This document shows, piece after piece, positions 35,318-43,563 of a DNA stretch of 64,000 nt. The position numbers and the translations under genes were made by a program. The notes under the pieces were generated by a model, which was not told the DNA's origin, made no database searches, and saw only the letters and a list, made by a program, of their open reading frames with translations. The DNA is from an uncultured Lachnospiraceae bacterium (GTDB lineage Bacteria; Bacillota; Clostridia; Lachnospirales; Lachnospiraceae), in assembly GCA_910578405.1 (NCBI GenBank), contig CAJTQO010000008.1, positions 35,743 through 99,742 of the forward strand, read 5' to 3'. Positions within the stretch are counted from its first letter, which is position 1, and the number at the start of each line of letters is the position of its first letter.

Positions 35318-35929
35318 CTATCTATTCTCCTCCATCTCCCTCACCATACCAGCCCTCCGGTAAAACAAAGCCCTGGAAATATGGCAAAGACGAGCCGCCT
35401 CTTCCCCCTTTATCTCCTTCCTCTTCCACATCTGGTACGCCTGGTCAAAGTTCTCTGGCCAGGGCAGTTCCGGCCTGCCAAACCGCACGCCACGGCTTTT
35501 TGCCCTTTCAATCCCCGCTCTCTGCTTCTCTTTACGCATCGCCCATTCCGCATCCGAAGCATATTCCAGCATGGAAAGCACCACATCCCCAATCAGCGCC
35601 CTGCCGCGCCTGGTGTCTAACGACGGCATATCCAGCACGGCCACGTCCACCTTCTTTTCCTTTGTCAGCCGTCTCCACTGCCTCCCGATTTCCGTATAGC
35701 CGTCCCCCAGCATATCCAGGCTCTGCATATAGAGCAAATCCTTCTCTTTGAGTTTCTTTAGCAGCCTTTCATATTGCAAAGCTGCCCCTCCCCCATCTTG
35801 CCCGTCTACAAAGTCTATAAAAATATCCCTTTCCATTACCTGCATTTCACGCAGCGTATAAGTCTGCGCTTCCACATCTATATCTTCTGATATTACGCGG
35901 ATATATCCGTATGTCCTCCCCATAGGCAT
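35318..35929 (-). CDS. Serine-recombinase-like protein lacking catalytic residues; possible regulator at the head of the glycan operon
   Basis: A 203-residue protein with the resolvase/invertase layout: N-terminal GRTYGYIRVISEDIDVEAQ, middle LDMLGDGYTEIGRQWRRL, long helix MLEYASDAEWAMRKEKQRAG, linker RGVRFGRPELPW and a C-terminal helix-turn-helix (GEEAARLCHISRALFYRR). Compared with gamma-delta resolvase by position, the nucleophilic Ser10 is Ile, Arg45 is Gly, and the LDRLGR motif is LDMLGD, so Arg68 and Arg71 are lost; only Arg8 remains. It should not cut DNA but keeps the DNA-binding parts. It is 77 bases upstream of the first glycan gene and has a 24-base palindrome 20 bases before its start codon, so control of the operon and of itself is plausible. 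Confidence 0.8.
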   Translation of the reverse strand: MPMGRTYGYIRVISEDIDVEAQTYTLREMQVMERDIFIDFVDGQDGGGAALQYERLLKKLKEKDLLYMQSLDMLGDGYTEIGRQWRRLTKEKKVDVAVLDMPSLDTRRGRALIGDVVLSMLEYASDAEWAMRKEKQRAGIERAKSRGVRFGRPELPWPENFDQAYQMWKRKEIKGEEAARLCHISRALFYRRAGMVREMEENR

Positions 35930-35949
35930 CCCCTTTCCTCTTCCAAAAT

Positions 35950-35973
35950 TCCAAAAAAGTATACTTTTTTGGA
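35950..35973. promoter_or_regulatory. 24-base perfect palindrome before the recombinase-like gene
   Basis: The half-site TCCAAAAAAGTA is followed directly by its reverse complement, 20 bases upstream of the start codon of the recombinase-like gene. The same core recurs at 36087-36110. It has two-fold symmetry about a central TA, as expected for a resolvase-type dimer site or an operator. Confidence 0.65.
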
Positions 35974-36030
35974 TATTCCATTTTCTGAAAAAACCCCGTC
36001 AAAATGGCAAAAATTTTTTTCCAAATTCTC

Positions 36031-36059
36031 TTGCAATTTATGCAAAATGGTTATATAAT
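36031..36059 (+). promoter_or_regulatory. Plus-strand promoter with no gene behind it
   Basis: TTGCAA (36031-36036), 17 bases, TATAAT (36054-36059). The predicted transcript would start near 36066 and run straight into the hairpin at 36078-36119, giving an RNA of only about 55 bases, or continue antisense to the lysC end. Confidence 0.6.
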
Positions 36060-36077
36060 GAATAAGATTTCAAGAGA

Positions 36078-36119
36078 AAAAAGGCATCCAAAAAAGTATA
36101 CTTTTTCGGATGCCTTTTT
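36078..36119. terminator. Bidirectional hairpin containing the palindrome core; probable lysC terminator
   Basis: A 21-bp inverted repeat with one mismatch and no spacer between the arms, flanked by A5-6 and T5, about 180 bases after the lysC stop. Its centre repeats the 35950 palindrome (ATCCAAAAAAGTATACTTTT). It could end lysC transcripts on the minus strand and the short transcript from the 36031 promoter on the plus strand. Bases 36120-36301 between it and lysC hold nothing recognisable. Confidence 0.75.
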
Positions 36120-36301
36120 ACAGCCCTTCTTTTCCTATCCAGTCCCAACGTCTTTAACTCATTTTCCTGACTGCCGTTTCCGGGAACGTCACTTTCAAAC
36201 CTTCCCGCCTCCCTTCGCATAAAAACGCCAGCCCTAAATCCAGCGCATAGCAAGTATGCCTCTGATTTGGGACTGGCGCCATCAAAATACTTTCCTCTTC
36301 C

Positions 36302-37621
36302 CTATAATTGCACTTCCACAAAAATTTCATAAATAGCCCGAATCGCATTTTCAAAATCTACATTGGACACGCCGATGATAATATTCAGCTCACTGGAGCC
36401 TTGGTCAATCATGCGGACGTTTACGTTCTTATGAGCCAGCGCCGAGAAAATCCGGCCTGCGGTGCCTCTGGTGGATTTCATGCCCCGCCCTACCACTGCA
36501 ATCAAAGCAAGATCCGATTCGATTTCAATGGTATCCGGGTCAGCCAGCCGATGGATGGCTGCGGCCACTTTCTGCTCCTTATCCATAAATTCATCCTGAT
36601 GTACAAACACCGTCATCGTATCTGTGCCGGAAGGCACATGCTCAAATGAAATACCGTAATCTTCAAAAGCCTGCAACACTTTCCTGCCAAATCCGATTTC
36701 GGAATTCATCTTATCTTTTTCTATGTTCACTGAGCAAAAGCCCCTTTTTCCTGCAATGCCGGTAATCACATATTTGGATTTCTGACAGGTGCTTTCCACA
36801 ATCCATGTTCCCTCGTCTCCCGGCGCATTGGTGTTGCGGATATTAATAGGAATCCCTTCCCTTCTGACCGGGAAAATAGCGTCCCCATGAAGCACGGTCG
36901 CCCCCATATAGGACAGTTCCCGCAGTTCTCTGTAAGTTATCGTTTCAATCACGGGCGGAGCCTCAATAATACGCGGGTCAGCCACCAGGAAGCCCGATAC
37001 ATCCGTCCAGTTCTCATATACGTCCGCCCGCACTGCCCTTGCCACAATGGAACCTGTGATATCGGAACCGCCTCTGGAAAAGGTTTTTACCCTGCCGTCC
37101 GCATATGCCCCATAAAAGCCGGGGATAACGGCCTTCTCCACTTTGCCAAGGCGTTTCGCCAGGATTTCATTGGTTTTCTCCGCCGCGAATTCCCCATCGT
37201 CTTCAAACAGGATTACCGACGCCGCATCAATAAACTGGAAGCCAAGATAACGGGCCATCACGATGCCGTTTAAATATTCCCCTCTGGAAGCGGCATAATC
37301 TTCCCCTGCCTTTTCTTTGAAATTCTTTTCAATGGTCTGAAACTCTCCTTCCAGGGAAAGCTCCAGGCCAAGGCCCGTAATAATCTCCTGATAACGCGCC
37401 TGGATTGCTTTTAACTCCGCCTGGAAGCCTTCCCCCGCTTCCGCTTTGGCGTAGCAGGCATAAAGCATATCCGTTACTTTTGTATCGCTGTCATCCCTTT
37501 TGCCCGGCGCCGAAGGGACCACATACCGCCTTTCCTTATCCCTGCGGATGATATCCCCCACTTTTTTAAACTGTTCGGCGCTGGCAAGGGAACTCCCGCC
37601 GAATTTCACTACTTTTCTCAT
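36302..37621 (-). CDS. lysC: Aspartate kinase
   Basis: Phosphorylates aspartate, the entry to lysine, threonine and methionine synthesis. Monofunctional, 439 residues: KVVKFGGSSLASAEQFKKVG, the kinase core with RVKTFSRGGSDITGSIVARA and YENWTDVSGFLVADPRI, then two ACT domains from about residue 300 (GKRGFCSVNIEKDKMNSEIG; LIAVVGRGMKSTRGTAGRIF; INV-type end VRMIDQGSSELNIIIGVSN), which usually confer feedback control by lysine and/or threonine. AAAGGAG precedes the start. It is the last gene of the threonine-family operon, 52 bases after the mutase-like gene. Confidence 0.95.
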   Translation of the reverse strand: MRKVVKFGGSSLASAEQFKKVGDIIRRDKERRYVVPSAPGKRDDSDTKVTDMLYACYAKAEAGEGFQAELKAIQARYQEIITGLGLELSLEGEFQTIEKNFKEKAGEDYAASRGEYLNGIVMARYLGFQFIDAASVILFEDDGEFAAEKTNEILAKRLGKVEKAVIPGFYGAYADGRVKTFSRGGSDITGSIVARAVRADVYENWTDVSGFLVADPRIIEAPPVIETITYRELRELSYMGATVLHGDAIFPVRREGIPINIRNTNAPGDEGTWIVESTCQKSKYVITGIAGKRGFCSVNIEKDKMNSEIGFGRKVLQAFEDYGISFEHVPSGTDTMTVFVHQDEFMDKEQKVAAAIHRLADPDTIEIESDLALIAVVGRGMKSTRGTAGRIFSALAHKNVNVRMIDQGSSELNIIIGVSNVDFENAIRAIYEIFVEVQL

Positions 37622-37673
37622 GACCTATAGCTCCTTTATTTTTATTCCACACTTCTGTCTGCCCTGCCCGTCT

Positions 37674-38873
37674 TCACCGGAACAGTCTTTCTATCATTTT
37701 ATGCCCTTCCGCAATAAAGTTCCCACTCTTTCTCCCCTCTTCCTCATTATAATTCCACGCCCTGTCCAGTGGGGCCGTGCTGTCATACAACATATAGGGG
37801 ACGCTGTCCGGCGTATGGGTGCGCACCCGCACGGGAGTCGGATGGTCCGGCAGCACCAGCAGCCTATATGGCGTTCCCTCTGCATCCAGCCGTTGCGTCA
37901 GTGGCTTTAACACCCGGCTGTCCAGGCAGGCAATCGCTTCGGCTTTTTTCTCCGCGCTTCCCTGATGCCCCATTTCGTCCGGCGCTTCCACATGGATATA
38001 GACAAAATCATACCCATCCTCCAGGATAGCCTTCAAAGCCGCCTGCGCCTTCCCTTCATAATTTGTATGCAGGCCGCCGTTGGCGCCCGGCACGACGCTA
38101 ACGCCCATGCCCGCCCCCACGGCAATCCCTTTCAGCAAATCCACGGCAGACACCATCATCCCCTTTTTTCCCGTCTTCTCCTGGAAGGATGTAAGCGCCG
38201 GCTTCGTCCCGGCTCCCCAAAACCAGCAGCAGTTGGCAGGGTTTAATCCCTGCCGTCTGCGCTCCACGTTAATCGGATGGTGGACAAGAATCTCATAGCT
38301 GCATTCCATCATACGGCGCAGCGTTTCCTCCTTTGGCAGATACGGCCCGATTTTCTGCCCCAGCACATCGTGAGGCGGGGTCAGCTCCACCGCCTGCCCT
38401 TTCTCCCAGATTAGACAGTGGCGGTAGCTGGTTCCTACATAAAATTTATACGCTTCCGTTTCCAGCCCCTTCTTTATGGCCTCCAGTAAAACCGCACAGT
38501 CCCGCGTACTGATTTCCCCGGAGCTGTGATCTAAAATGGTTTTCTCCCCAAGCGGCCCTTCTTCCTCAGAAACCGTCACAAAATTGCACCGCAAAGCAAC
38601 ATCCGTATCTTTCATCGGCGCCCCTATGCTCAGCGCCTCCAACGGCGAGCGGCCGGAATAAAATTCCTTTGGGTCATACCCAAGCACTGCCAGGTTCGCC
38701 GTGTCGGAACCGGGCTTCATCCCTTCCGGTATTGTATGCACCATCCCGATTTCCGACTTTTTGCTTAACGCATCCATGACCGGAGTGTGGGCATACGCTA
38801 ACGGCGTCAGGCCACCCAACGCTTCCACCGGCTCATCCGCCATGCCGTCCCCCAGTACCACCAGATATTTCAT
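37674..38873 (-). CDS. ApgM-type cofactor-independent phosphoglycerate mutase, proposed homoserine kinase
   Basis: A 399-residue alkaline-phosphatase-superfamily protein: KYLVVLGDGMADEPVEALGG (metal-binding Asp), GMKPGSDTANLAVLGYDPKE with the catalytic Ser, YIHVEAPDEMGHQG and LLVLPDHPTPVRVRTHT (late metal ligands). The family includes the archaeal-type phosphoglycerate mutase and a subgroup proposed to be homoserine kinase because of gene context. Here it lies between hom and lysC and no GHMP-type ThrB is seen, which supports the homoserine kinase proposal. Sequence alone cannot decide. Confidence 0.88.
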   Translation of the reverse strand: MKYLVVLGDGMADEPVEALGGLTPLAYAHTPVMDALSKKSEIGMVHTIPEGMKPGSDTANLAVLGYDPKEFYSGRSPLEALSIGAPMKDTDVALRCNFVTVSEEEGPLGEKTILDHSSGEISTRDCAVLLEAIKKGLETEAYKFYVGTSYRHCLIWEKGQAVELTPPHDVLGQKIGPYLPKEETLRRMMECSYEILVHHPINVERRRQGLNPANCCWFWGAGTKPALTSFQEKTGKKGMMVSAVDLLKGIAVGAGMGVSVVPGANGGLHTNYEGKAQAALKAILEDGYDFVYIHVEAPDEMGHQGSAEKKAEAIACLDSRVLKPLTQRLDAEGTPYRLLVLPDHPTPVRVRTHTPDSVPYMLYDSTAPLDRAWNYNEEEGRKSGNFIAEGHKMIERLFR

Positions 38874-38971
38874 GATTTTCCCTCTTTCCCAGTTCTTGTC
38901 CCTGTCACTGATTTCAAAATTCCTCTTCCCATTGCGTTACCGTTTCCATCCGGCAAAACCGCCCTGCTTCC

Positions 38972-40180
38972 TTACCCTTCCATCCGTATGCGGTTGCGCA
39001 CATACCCAAGCTGTCCCGCTTTGTCGGCAAATTCCTTTTCGCTCATTTCTTCCGTCACAAAAGCAAACTCACCTTCCACATCCGCCACCACTACCCGCAC
39101 CAGGCCGAATATATCTATGGCTTTCCTTTCCAGCTCCGCTTTTGTGCGCACGAAAAACCTGTGCCGGATATTGTCCACCTTGGTCTGTTTTACATCCTCA
39201 TCGTCCCAAAAGCACATAATCGTTTTCCCGATATGCCTTGCACAGTCCACCACATCCGAAACCACCGCGCTGGCCGTAGGCAACTTCCCTGCGCCGCGCC
39301 CGTAATACATGGAGTCCCCAAGCATATTGCCATGCACAAACACGGCGTTGAATACACCGTTTACCCCATGGAGCGGGTGCGTCACCGGAATCATAAACGG
39401 CGCCACCATGGCATAGAAGCTGCCGTCTTCGCATTCCCGGCTCATAGCCAACAGCTTGATGCAACGGCCAAGAGCCCTGGCATAAGCGAAATCACCGGCT
39501 GTCACCTTGGTAATCCCCTCGGTATAAATGTCCTCATACTTTACATTTTTCCCTGTCATCAGGGAGGAAAGAATGGCAATTTTGCGGCAGGCGTCATACC
39601 CTTCCACATCCGCCTCCGGGTTGCGCTCCGCATAGCCTTTTTCCTGCGCCTCCTTTAACGCCTCTTCAAAATCCGCCCCTTCCGCCGCCATTTGGGAAAG
39701 GATATAATTGGTGGTCCCATTTAATATGCCCGTAATAGCGTCTATTTTTTCCGCCGTCAGCGAATAATTAATCGGGCGGATAATCGGAATGCCGCCGCCC
39801 ACACTGGCCTCAAAGAGATAATTGCATTTATGCTCCCTGGCAATACGCAAAAGTTCCGGCCCATAGTTCGCCACCAGCTCTTTATTGGAAGTGCAGACGC
39901 TTTTCCCCCGCAAAAGCGCTTCCTTGGAAAAATCATAGGCCGGACGGATGCCGCCCATTGTTTCGCAAAGAATCGCCACCTCCGGGTCATCCAATATAAG
40001 ATTCACGTCATGCACTATCTTTTCCTCATACGGGTCCCCCGGAAAATCCCGCAAATCCAAAATATATTTCACATTCAGCTCTTCGCCTGACTTCTTATTG
40101 ATTTCCTCTTTGTTTTTCTCAATGACTTCCACAACACCGCTGCCCACGGTACCGTACCCTAACACTGCTACATGTATCAT
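38972..40180 (-). CDS. hom: Homoserine dehydrogenase
   Basis: Reduces aspartate semialdehyde to homoserine with NAD(P)H. The 402-residue protein has the N-terminal Rossmann motif IHVAVLGYGTVGSGVVEVIE, the catalytic region IDAITGILNGTTNYILSQMA and EAQEKGYAERNPEADVEGYD, and RGAGKLPTASAVVSDVVD. A C-terminal ACT-like part of about 90 residues follows. GGAGG lies 6 bases before the chosen start; the frame extends 156 bases upstream into the UPF0735 gene and that part is rejected. Second gene of the operon. Confidence 0.95.
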   Translation of the reverse strand: MIHVAVLGYGTVGSGVVEVIEKNKEEINKKSGEELNVKYILDLRDFPGDPYEEKIVHDVNLILDDPEVAILCETMGGIRPAYDFSKEALLRGKSVCTSNKELVANYGPELLRIAREHKCNYLFEASVGGGIPIIRPINYSLTAEKIDAITGILNGTTNYILSQMAAEGADFEEALKEAQEKGYAERNPEADVEGYDACRKIAILSSLMTGKNVKYEDIYTEGITKVTAGDFAYARALGRCIKLLAMSRECEDGSFYAMVAPFMIPVTHPLHGVNGVFNAVFVHGNMLGDSMYYGRGAGKLPTASAVVSDVVDCARHIGKTIMCFWDDEDVKQTKVDNIRHRFFVRTKAELERKAIDIFGLVRVVVADVEGEFAFVTEEMSEKEFADKAGQLGYVRNRIRMEG

Positions 40181-40262
40181 CCTGCTCCTCCATTCTTCCG
40201 ACTCTCTTCTTTTTATCAAAGCCAGCTTTCCCCGTCTTTGGGAACGGCTGCCTCTTTTTCCG

Positions 40263-40706
40263 CTATTCCTTTGCCAGCGCCTTTGCATAATGCACCCCCG
40301 GATGCCCTTCCAGCGCTTCCAGCATCTGCGATACATCGCCCGTAGCCGGAAGCACCTGCACGCTGACGCTTAACGACGCCACGCCGTTAATGGGGATGCT
40401 CTGGTGAATCGTGAGTATATTGGCGTGAAAACCGGCAATCACCTTTAATGCCTCCGACAAAACCCCCGGTTCATCATCTATCTGAAGCATCAAAGTAATC
40501 GTCGTCCCCTGCGCACTGTCATGAAACTCAAAAATATCATCCTTGTACTTATAAAATGAGCTGCGGCTGATGCCTGCCTGCTCCGCAGCCTCATGCACGC
40601 TTGCCGCCCGCCCGGTTTCCAGAAGGCGTTTGGCTTCCAGCACCTTTATAAGCACCTCCGGCACCGCTTTCTTCTTCACTACAAAATAACTGCCTGATGT
40701 GTCCAT
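40263..40706 (-). CDS. UPF0735 family ACT-domain protein
   Basis: A 147-residue protein, the usual UPF0735 length: an N-terminal FVVKKKAVPEVLIKVLEAKR, a helix-turn-helix-like part (SVHEAAEQAGISRSSFYKYK) and a C-terminal ACT domain (TITLMLQIDDEPGVLSEALK; VASLSVSVQV). It probably binds an amino acid and may act as a regulator of the hom-lysC operon, of which it is the first gene. AGGTG lies 7 bases before the chosen start. A promoter is seen at 40831-40859. Confidence 0.9.
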   Translation of the reverse strand: MDTSGSYFVVKKKAVPEVLIKVLEAKRLLETGRAASVHEAAEQAGISRSSFYKYKDDIFEFHDSAQGTTITLMLQIDDEPGVLSEALKVIAGFHANILTIHQSIPINGVASLSVSVQVLPATGDVSQMLEALEGHPGVHYAKALAKE

Positions 40707-40830
40707 ACAAACACCTATATTTCTTCCCAATGTCATTAAGTTAGGCTTTCCAAGGAGACGTAACCCATACCCCTGCCTTTTAGCGCCTTTCAGTTCCCCT
40801 GTTACGGACATCTGTTTGTTGCCGAAAGAT

Positions 40831-40859
40831 ATTGTAGCATAATACACCGGATATGGCAA
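40831..40859 (-). promoter_or_regulatory. Promoter of the threonine-family operon
   Basis: On the minus strand TTGCCA (40854-40859), 17 bases, TACAAT (40831-40836). It leaves a leader of about 118 bases before the UPF0735 gene, in which I see no T-box or riboswitch. Confidence 0.72.
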
Positions 40860-40956
40860 TACAGAAATTCCGTTTCTTTCCCCAATTCTTTAAACCCGGT
40901 TTTTAAATAACGGGAAATGCGCATGAATCAATGGAACGCCAAGAATCTCCATCCGG

Positions 40957-40985
40957 TTGTAACCTCTGTTCATATGTGATATAAT
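40957..40985 (+). promoter_or_regulatory. Promoter of the GtrII-like gene
   Basis: TTGTAA (40957-40962), 17 bases, TATAAT (40980-40985). It diverges from the threonine operon promoter; the remaining bases of the 40707-41095 gap hold nothing else I recognise. Confidence 0.75.
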
Positions 40986-41095
40986 TTTAAACTAACGCAG
41001 CATCTTTCCCGTTTCCTGCCCGCCAAGCCATATAGCAACGGGCGGCGGAACAAGGTAAAGAGGGACAAAAACCAAAAGGAACATGGTGAATCTAT

Positions 41096-42583
41096 ATGTT
41101 AGTATTAGAAAAAATGTCAGAAAAGAAAAAAGAAGCCTTTCATTCATTCCTCATCAACTATTGTCTCCTATTTGTAACCTGGAGCGGAATGTTTCGAAAA
41201 AGTTTCAACTGTGATACTCTTTTCCATTACGCCCATCCGGAAGTGGACATCCTCGGACGGTGCGAAGGGGGACGTTACCTTTCCGGGCTTATGGACTATA
41301 TCCTCTACCAGTTCGGCCTGACGACGGCGGACCATACCGGAATTACCGTATTTATCGCCGTTTTCCTGCTGGCCGTCTCCCTATGGCTGGTGCAGTTTAG
41401 TTTCCGTGAGCATATCAAATGCCGCTCCCTGTACCAGCGGTTTGCCTATTATGCCATTTTTGCGCTCATATTTTCCAATGTGCTTTTCTCCGAATCGCTT
41501 ATGTTTGCAGAATGCTCGCTTATGTTCGGGCTTGGCTACCTTTTCGCTTCCATGGGAATCTGGTTCTTTACCAGAGGAACCTATGGCATTTCCTTCCTTC
41601 TCTTTTTATGCGCCGCCATGGAGTACCAGGTGGCGGTAGCTTATGGAGCCATTATCCTGTCCGCATGGATTTTTCTGCACAACGAGTACAAGATTACCGC
41701 CCGGACTGTCATGCAGGAGCTAATCTGCGCACTGGTCACCTTTGGCGCCGGGCTGTTGGATATGCTTAGCATCAGCCTTTTTGTAAAACTGGGCGTTTTG
41801 CGCGCTGCGGAAAAAACCCCCGGCCTTGGCAACATGGCTGAAAAAATCGGCGTATGCATCCGCGATTTTATCGTTCTGCTGCAAAACTGCCGCGGGCTGC
41901 TGCCCAAAATATGGCTCCCCTTGCTTGTCATGGCCTTTGCCTGCGGCGTTACTTTATGGAAATTCATCAAAGACAGGAACGGAATGGCTATTTTGTATTA
42001 CTGCCTCTTAATTGCCGCCATGTCCGTAATGGTCTATGCGCTGCCGCTGGCCCAGGCATATATTAACCCCTATCCCCGGATGGTCTGGATTTTTTATGTG
42101 ATGCAGTCTATGGCGCTGCTCATTGCCCTCCCCCTGCTGCAGGAGGGGAAATGGCGTTTGGAAATCTTTTGTTATGTCTGCTGTGGCTATCTGGCGCTGC
42201 AGGTTATGTTCTGCCACATTATCGTCTCCAACCATATGTTAAGCAATGCCCTGGATCGGACGTATGCCATGATGTTTTATGAGGAAGTGCTGAAATACGA
42301 AGCAAAGACTGGCATTCAGGTGGAAAAACTGGGTGTGGCCAACGACACCGACGCTCCGCTTAGCTACAACAATGTGCATTACAAAACCGACCAAATCAAC
42401 GAACGCGCGCTTGGAATGGTTACGAACACTTTGGTAAATGTGGTGACAAAGCGGCAGTTTGAGAAAGTCCCCATGGACGAAACCATCTTCCAGGAACGCT
42501 TTGCCGGAAAGAACTGGGATTACTTCAACGCCGCTGAACAGATTGTGTTTGACGGGGATACGGCATATTGGGTTATTTTCTGA
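41096..42583 (+). CDS. Polytopic membrane protein, GtrII-like glucosyltransferase family
   Basis: A 495-residue integral membrane protein with about ten hydrophobic segments (for example VFIAVFLLAVSLWLVQFSF and AYYAIFALIFSNVLFSESLM). The loop after the first segment has FNCDTLFHYAHPEVDILGRC, with an acidic pair near the membrane face like GT-C-fold transferases, and a C-terminal outside domain of about 90 residues follows. It resembles the 'glucosyltransferase domain' (GtrII) proteins of Firmicutes, which use lipid-linked sugars outside the membrane. GGTGA lies 6 bases before the start. It is monocistronic. Confidence 0.75.
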   Translation: MLVLEKMSEKKKEAFHSFLINYCLLFVTWSGMFRKSFNCDTLFHYAHPEVDILGRCEGGRYLSGLMDYILYQFGLTTADHTGITVFIAVFLLAVSLWLVQFSFREHIKCRSLYQRFAYYAIFALIFSNVLFSESLMFAECSLMFGLGYLFASMGIWFFTRGTYGISFLLFLCAAMEYQVAVAYGAIILSAWIFLHNEYKITARTVMQELICALVTFGAGLLDMLSISLFVKLGVLRAAEKTPGLGNMAEKIGVCIRDFIVLLQNCRGLLPKIWLPLLVMAFACGVTLWKFIKDRNGMAILYYCLLIAAMSVMVYALPLAQAYINPYPRMVWIFYVMQSMALLIALPLLQEGKWRLEIFCYVCCGYLALQVMFCHIIVSNHMLSNALDRTYAMMFYEEVLKYEAKTGIQVEKLGVANDTDAPLSYNNVHYKTDQINERALGMVTNTLVNVVTKRQFEKVPMDETIFQERFAGKNWDYFNAAEQIVFDGDTAYWVIF

Positions 42584-42630
42584 TTCTGAAACTTTTACAC
42601 GCCTTGGCCAAACGAACCACAAGTTACCCC

Positions 42631-42863
42631 TAGAGCGTGTTTGAAAAATGCTTTCTGTCCGATGTGCGTCACAGTTTGTGGGAGACTAAGAGCATAAATG
42701 CTCTGGCATAAATGCTCTGGCATGAATGCTCTCCATGAATGCTCTGCCATGAATGCTCTGCCAAAGGAAGGGCGCATAGCGGTCTATGTAACCTGAATTT
42801 GGCAAAAATATCACGTAAAATGGGGCGTGCAGATGACAGGAATGATTTTTCAAACACGCTCCA
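42631..42863. mobile_element. MITE-like repeat, copy A (233 bp)
   Basis: The ends are near-perfect terminal inverted repeats: TAGAGCGTGTTTGAAAAAT at 42631 and its complement with one change at 42863. Read on the minus strand the interior aligns along most of its length with copy B at 44159 (shared GCACGCCCC, CCAAATTCAGG, CCTTTCCTTTGGC and CCCACAAA blocks). It contains an extra block of tandem 13-14-base units absent from copy B. It has no transposase gene, so it would be a non-autonomous element. Short frames inside it are not credible genes. Confidence 0.75.
42693..42762. repeat. Five tandem 13-14-base units inside copy A
   Basis: Two units CATAAATGCTCTGG followed by three CATGAATGCTCT(G)C units. 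Each overlaps a short dyad (AGAGCAT/ATGCTCT), so the array could fold into several small hairpins. There are no spacers, so it is not a CRISPR array. Confidence 0.85.
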
Positions 42864-42923
42864 GCGGCATTGGGCAAATGTAACATAAAAAAAGATGCAC
42901 TGCAAAAGGAAAGGAGAACAACA

Positions 42924-43553
42924 ATGCGTTACACATGGATTGACGACTATCTGTTAGCCAAAAGAGCCGTAACCAAAGACTTAAAGAAAGAATGGAACTG
43001 GATTCGTTATCAGATTGGAGGGAAAATGTTTGCAGCAATCTGTCTGGACAAAGAAGACAAGCCGTACTACATAAACCTGAAACTGGAACCTGCGGAGGGC
43101 CAATTCCTGCGGGAGCAATACAAAGACATCCTGCCAGGCTACTATTCCAACAAAGAACACTGGAACTCCATAACGCCGGACGGTGAAGTGCCGGACGACC
43201 TGCTCAAAGACCTGTTGGACAAGTCCTACCGCCTGGTTTTGGCTGGCTTTGCCAAGAAAAAGCAGCGGGAAATCCTGGGGATTAGCTGTTGCGGCACAGA
43301 ATGCTCCAAATGCAGTTTCCATGGCAGCCTGTGTACCGGCTGCAACGAAGCCAACGGCAAAGTATTCCATGCCCCTGCCGGCAAAGCCTGCCCCATTTAC
43401 CAATGCAGCGTGGGGCAATGCAAATTTTCCACCTGCGCCTCCTGTGAAAAGCTGCCATGCGATATATGGAAGGCAACCAAAGACCCCAATCTGTCCCAAG
43501 AAGACTTTGACGCCACAATCCAGGCGCGCGCCGCCATCCTAAATCACATTTAA
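42924..43553 (+). CDS. YjbR (MmcQ-like) domain fused to a Cys-rich DUF3795 domain
   Basis: A 209-residue protein. Residues about 1-115 match the MmcQ/YjbR fold (WIRYQIGGKMFAAICLD; YYINLKLEPAEGQFLREQYK; PGYYSNKEHWNSI; LLKDLLDKSYRLVLAGFAKK), a DNA-binding-protein-like cyclic-fold family of unknown activity. Residues about 118-205 are Cys-rich, of DUF3795 type: SCCGTECSKCSFHGSLCTGC, then CPIYQCSVGQCKFSTCASC and LPCDIWK, with more than ten Cys likely to bind metal. AGGAG lies 7 bases before the chosen start. The gene is bracketed by two inverted MITE-like copies. Confidence 0.85.
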   Translation: MRYTWIDDYLLAKRAVTKDLKKEWNWIRYQIGGKMFAAICLDKEDKPYYINLKLEPAEGQFLREQYKDILPGYYSNKEHWNSITPDGEVPDDLLKDLLDKSYRLVLAGFAKKKQREILGISCCGTECSKCSFHGSLCTGCNEANGKVFHAPAGKACPIYQCSVGQCKFSTCASCEKLPCDIWKATKDPNLSQEDFDATIQARAAILNHI

Positions 43554-43563
43554 AACCGGGGAC

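Noticed and set aside
35318..36119. Invertible promoter or DNA inversion switch controlled by the recombinase
   Set aside because: The two sites are self-palindromic and the enzyme lacks its catalytic serine and arginines, so a regulator with operators is the simpler reading.
36004..36253. Two overlapping frames on opposite strands, both containing HPKKYTF
   Set aside because: The shared peptide arises only because the 36078-36119 palindrome reads the same on both strands; the plus-strand Met lies within the -10 box of the promoter.
42693..42762. Tandem repeats considered as a CRISPR array
   Set aside because: The units are only 13-14 bases, directly joined without spacers, and there are no cas genes.
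42686..42886. Minus-strand frame with SIHGRAFMESIHARAFMPEH repeats
   Set aside because: It is a translation of the tandem 14-base units in the MITE-like copy; there is no ribosome site and no domain.
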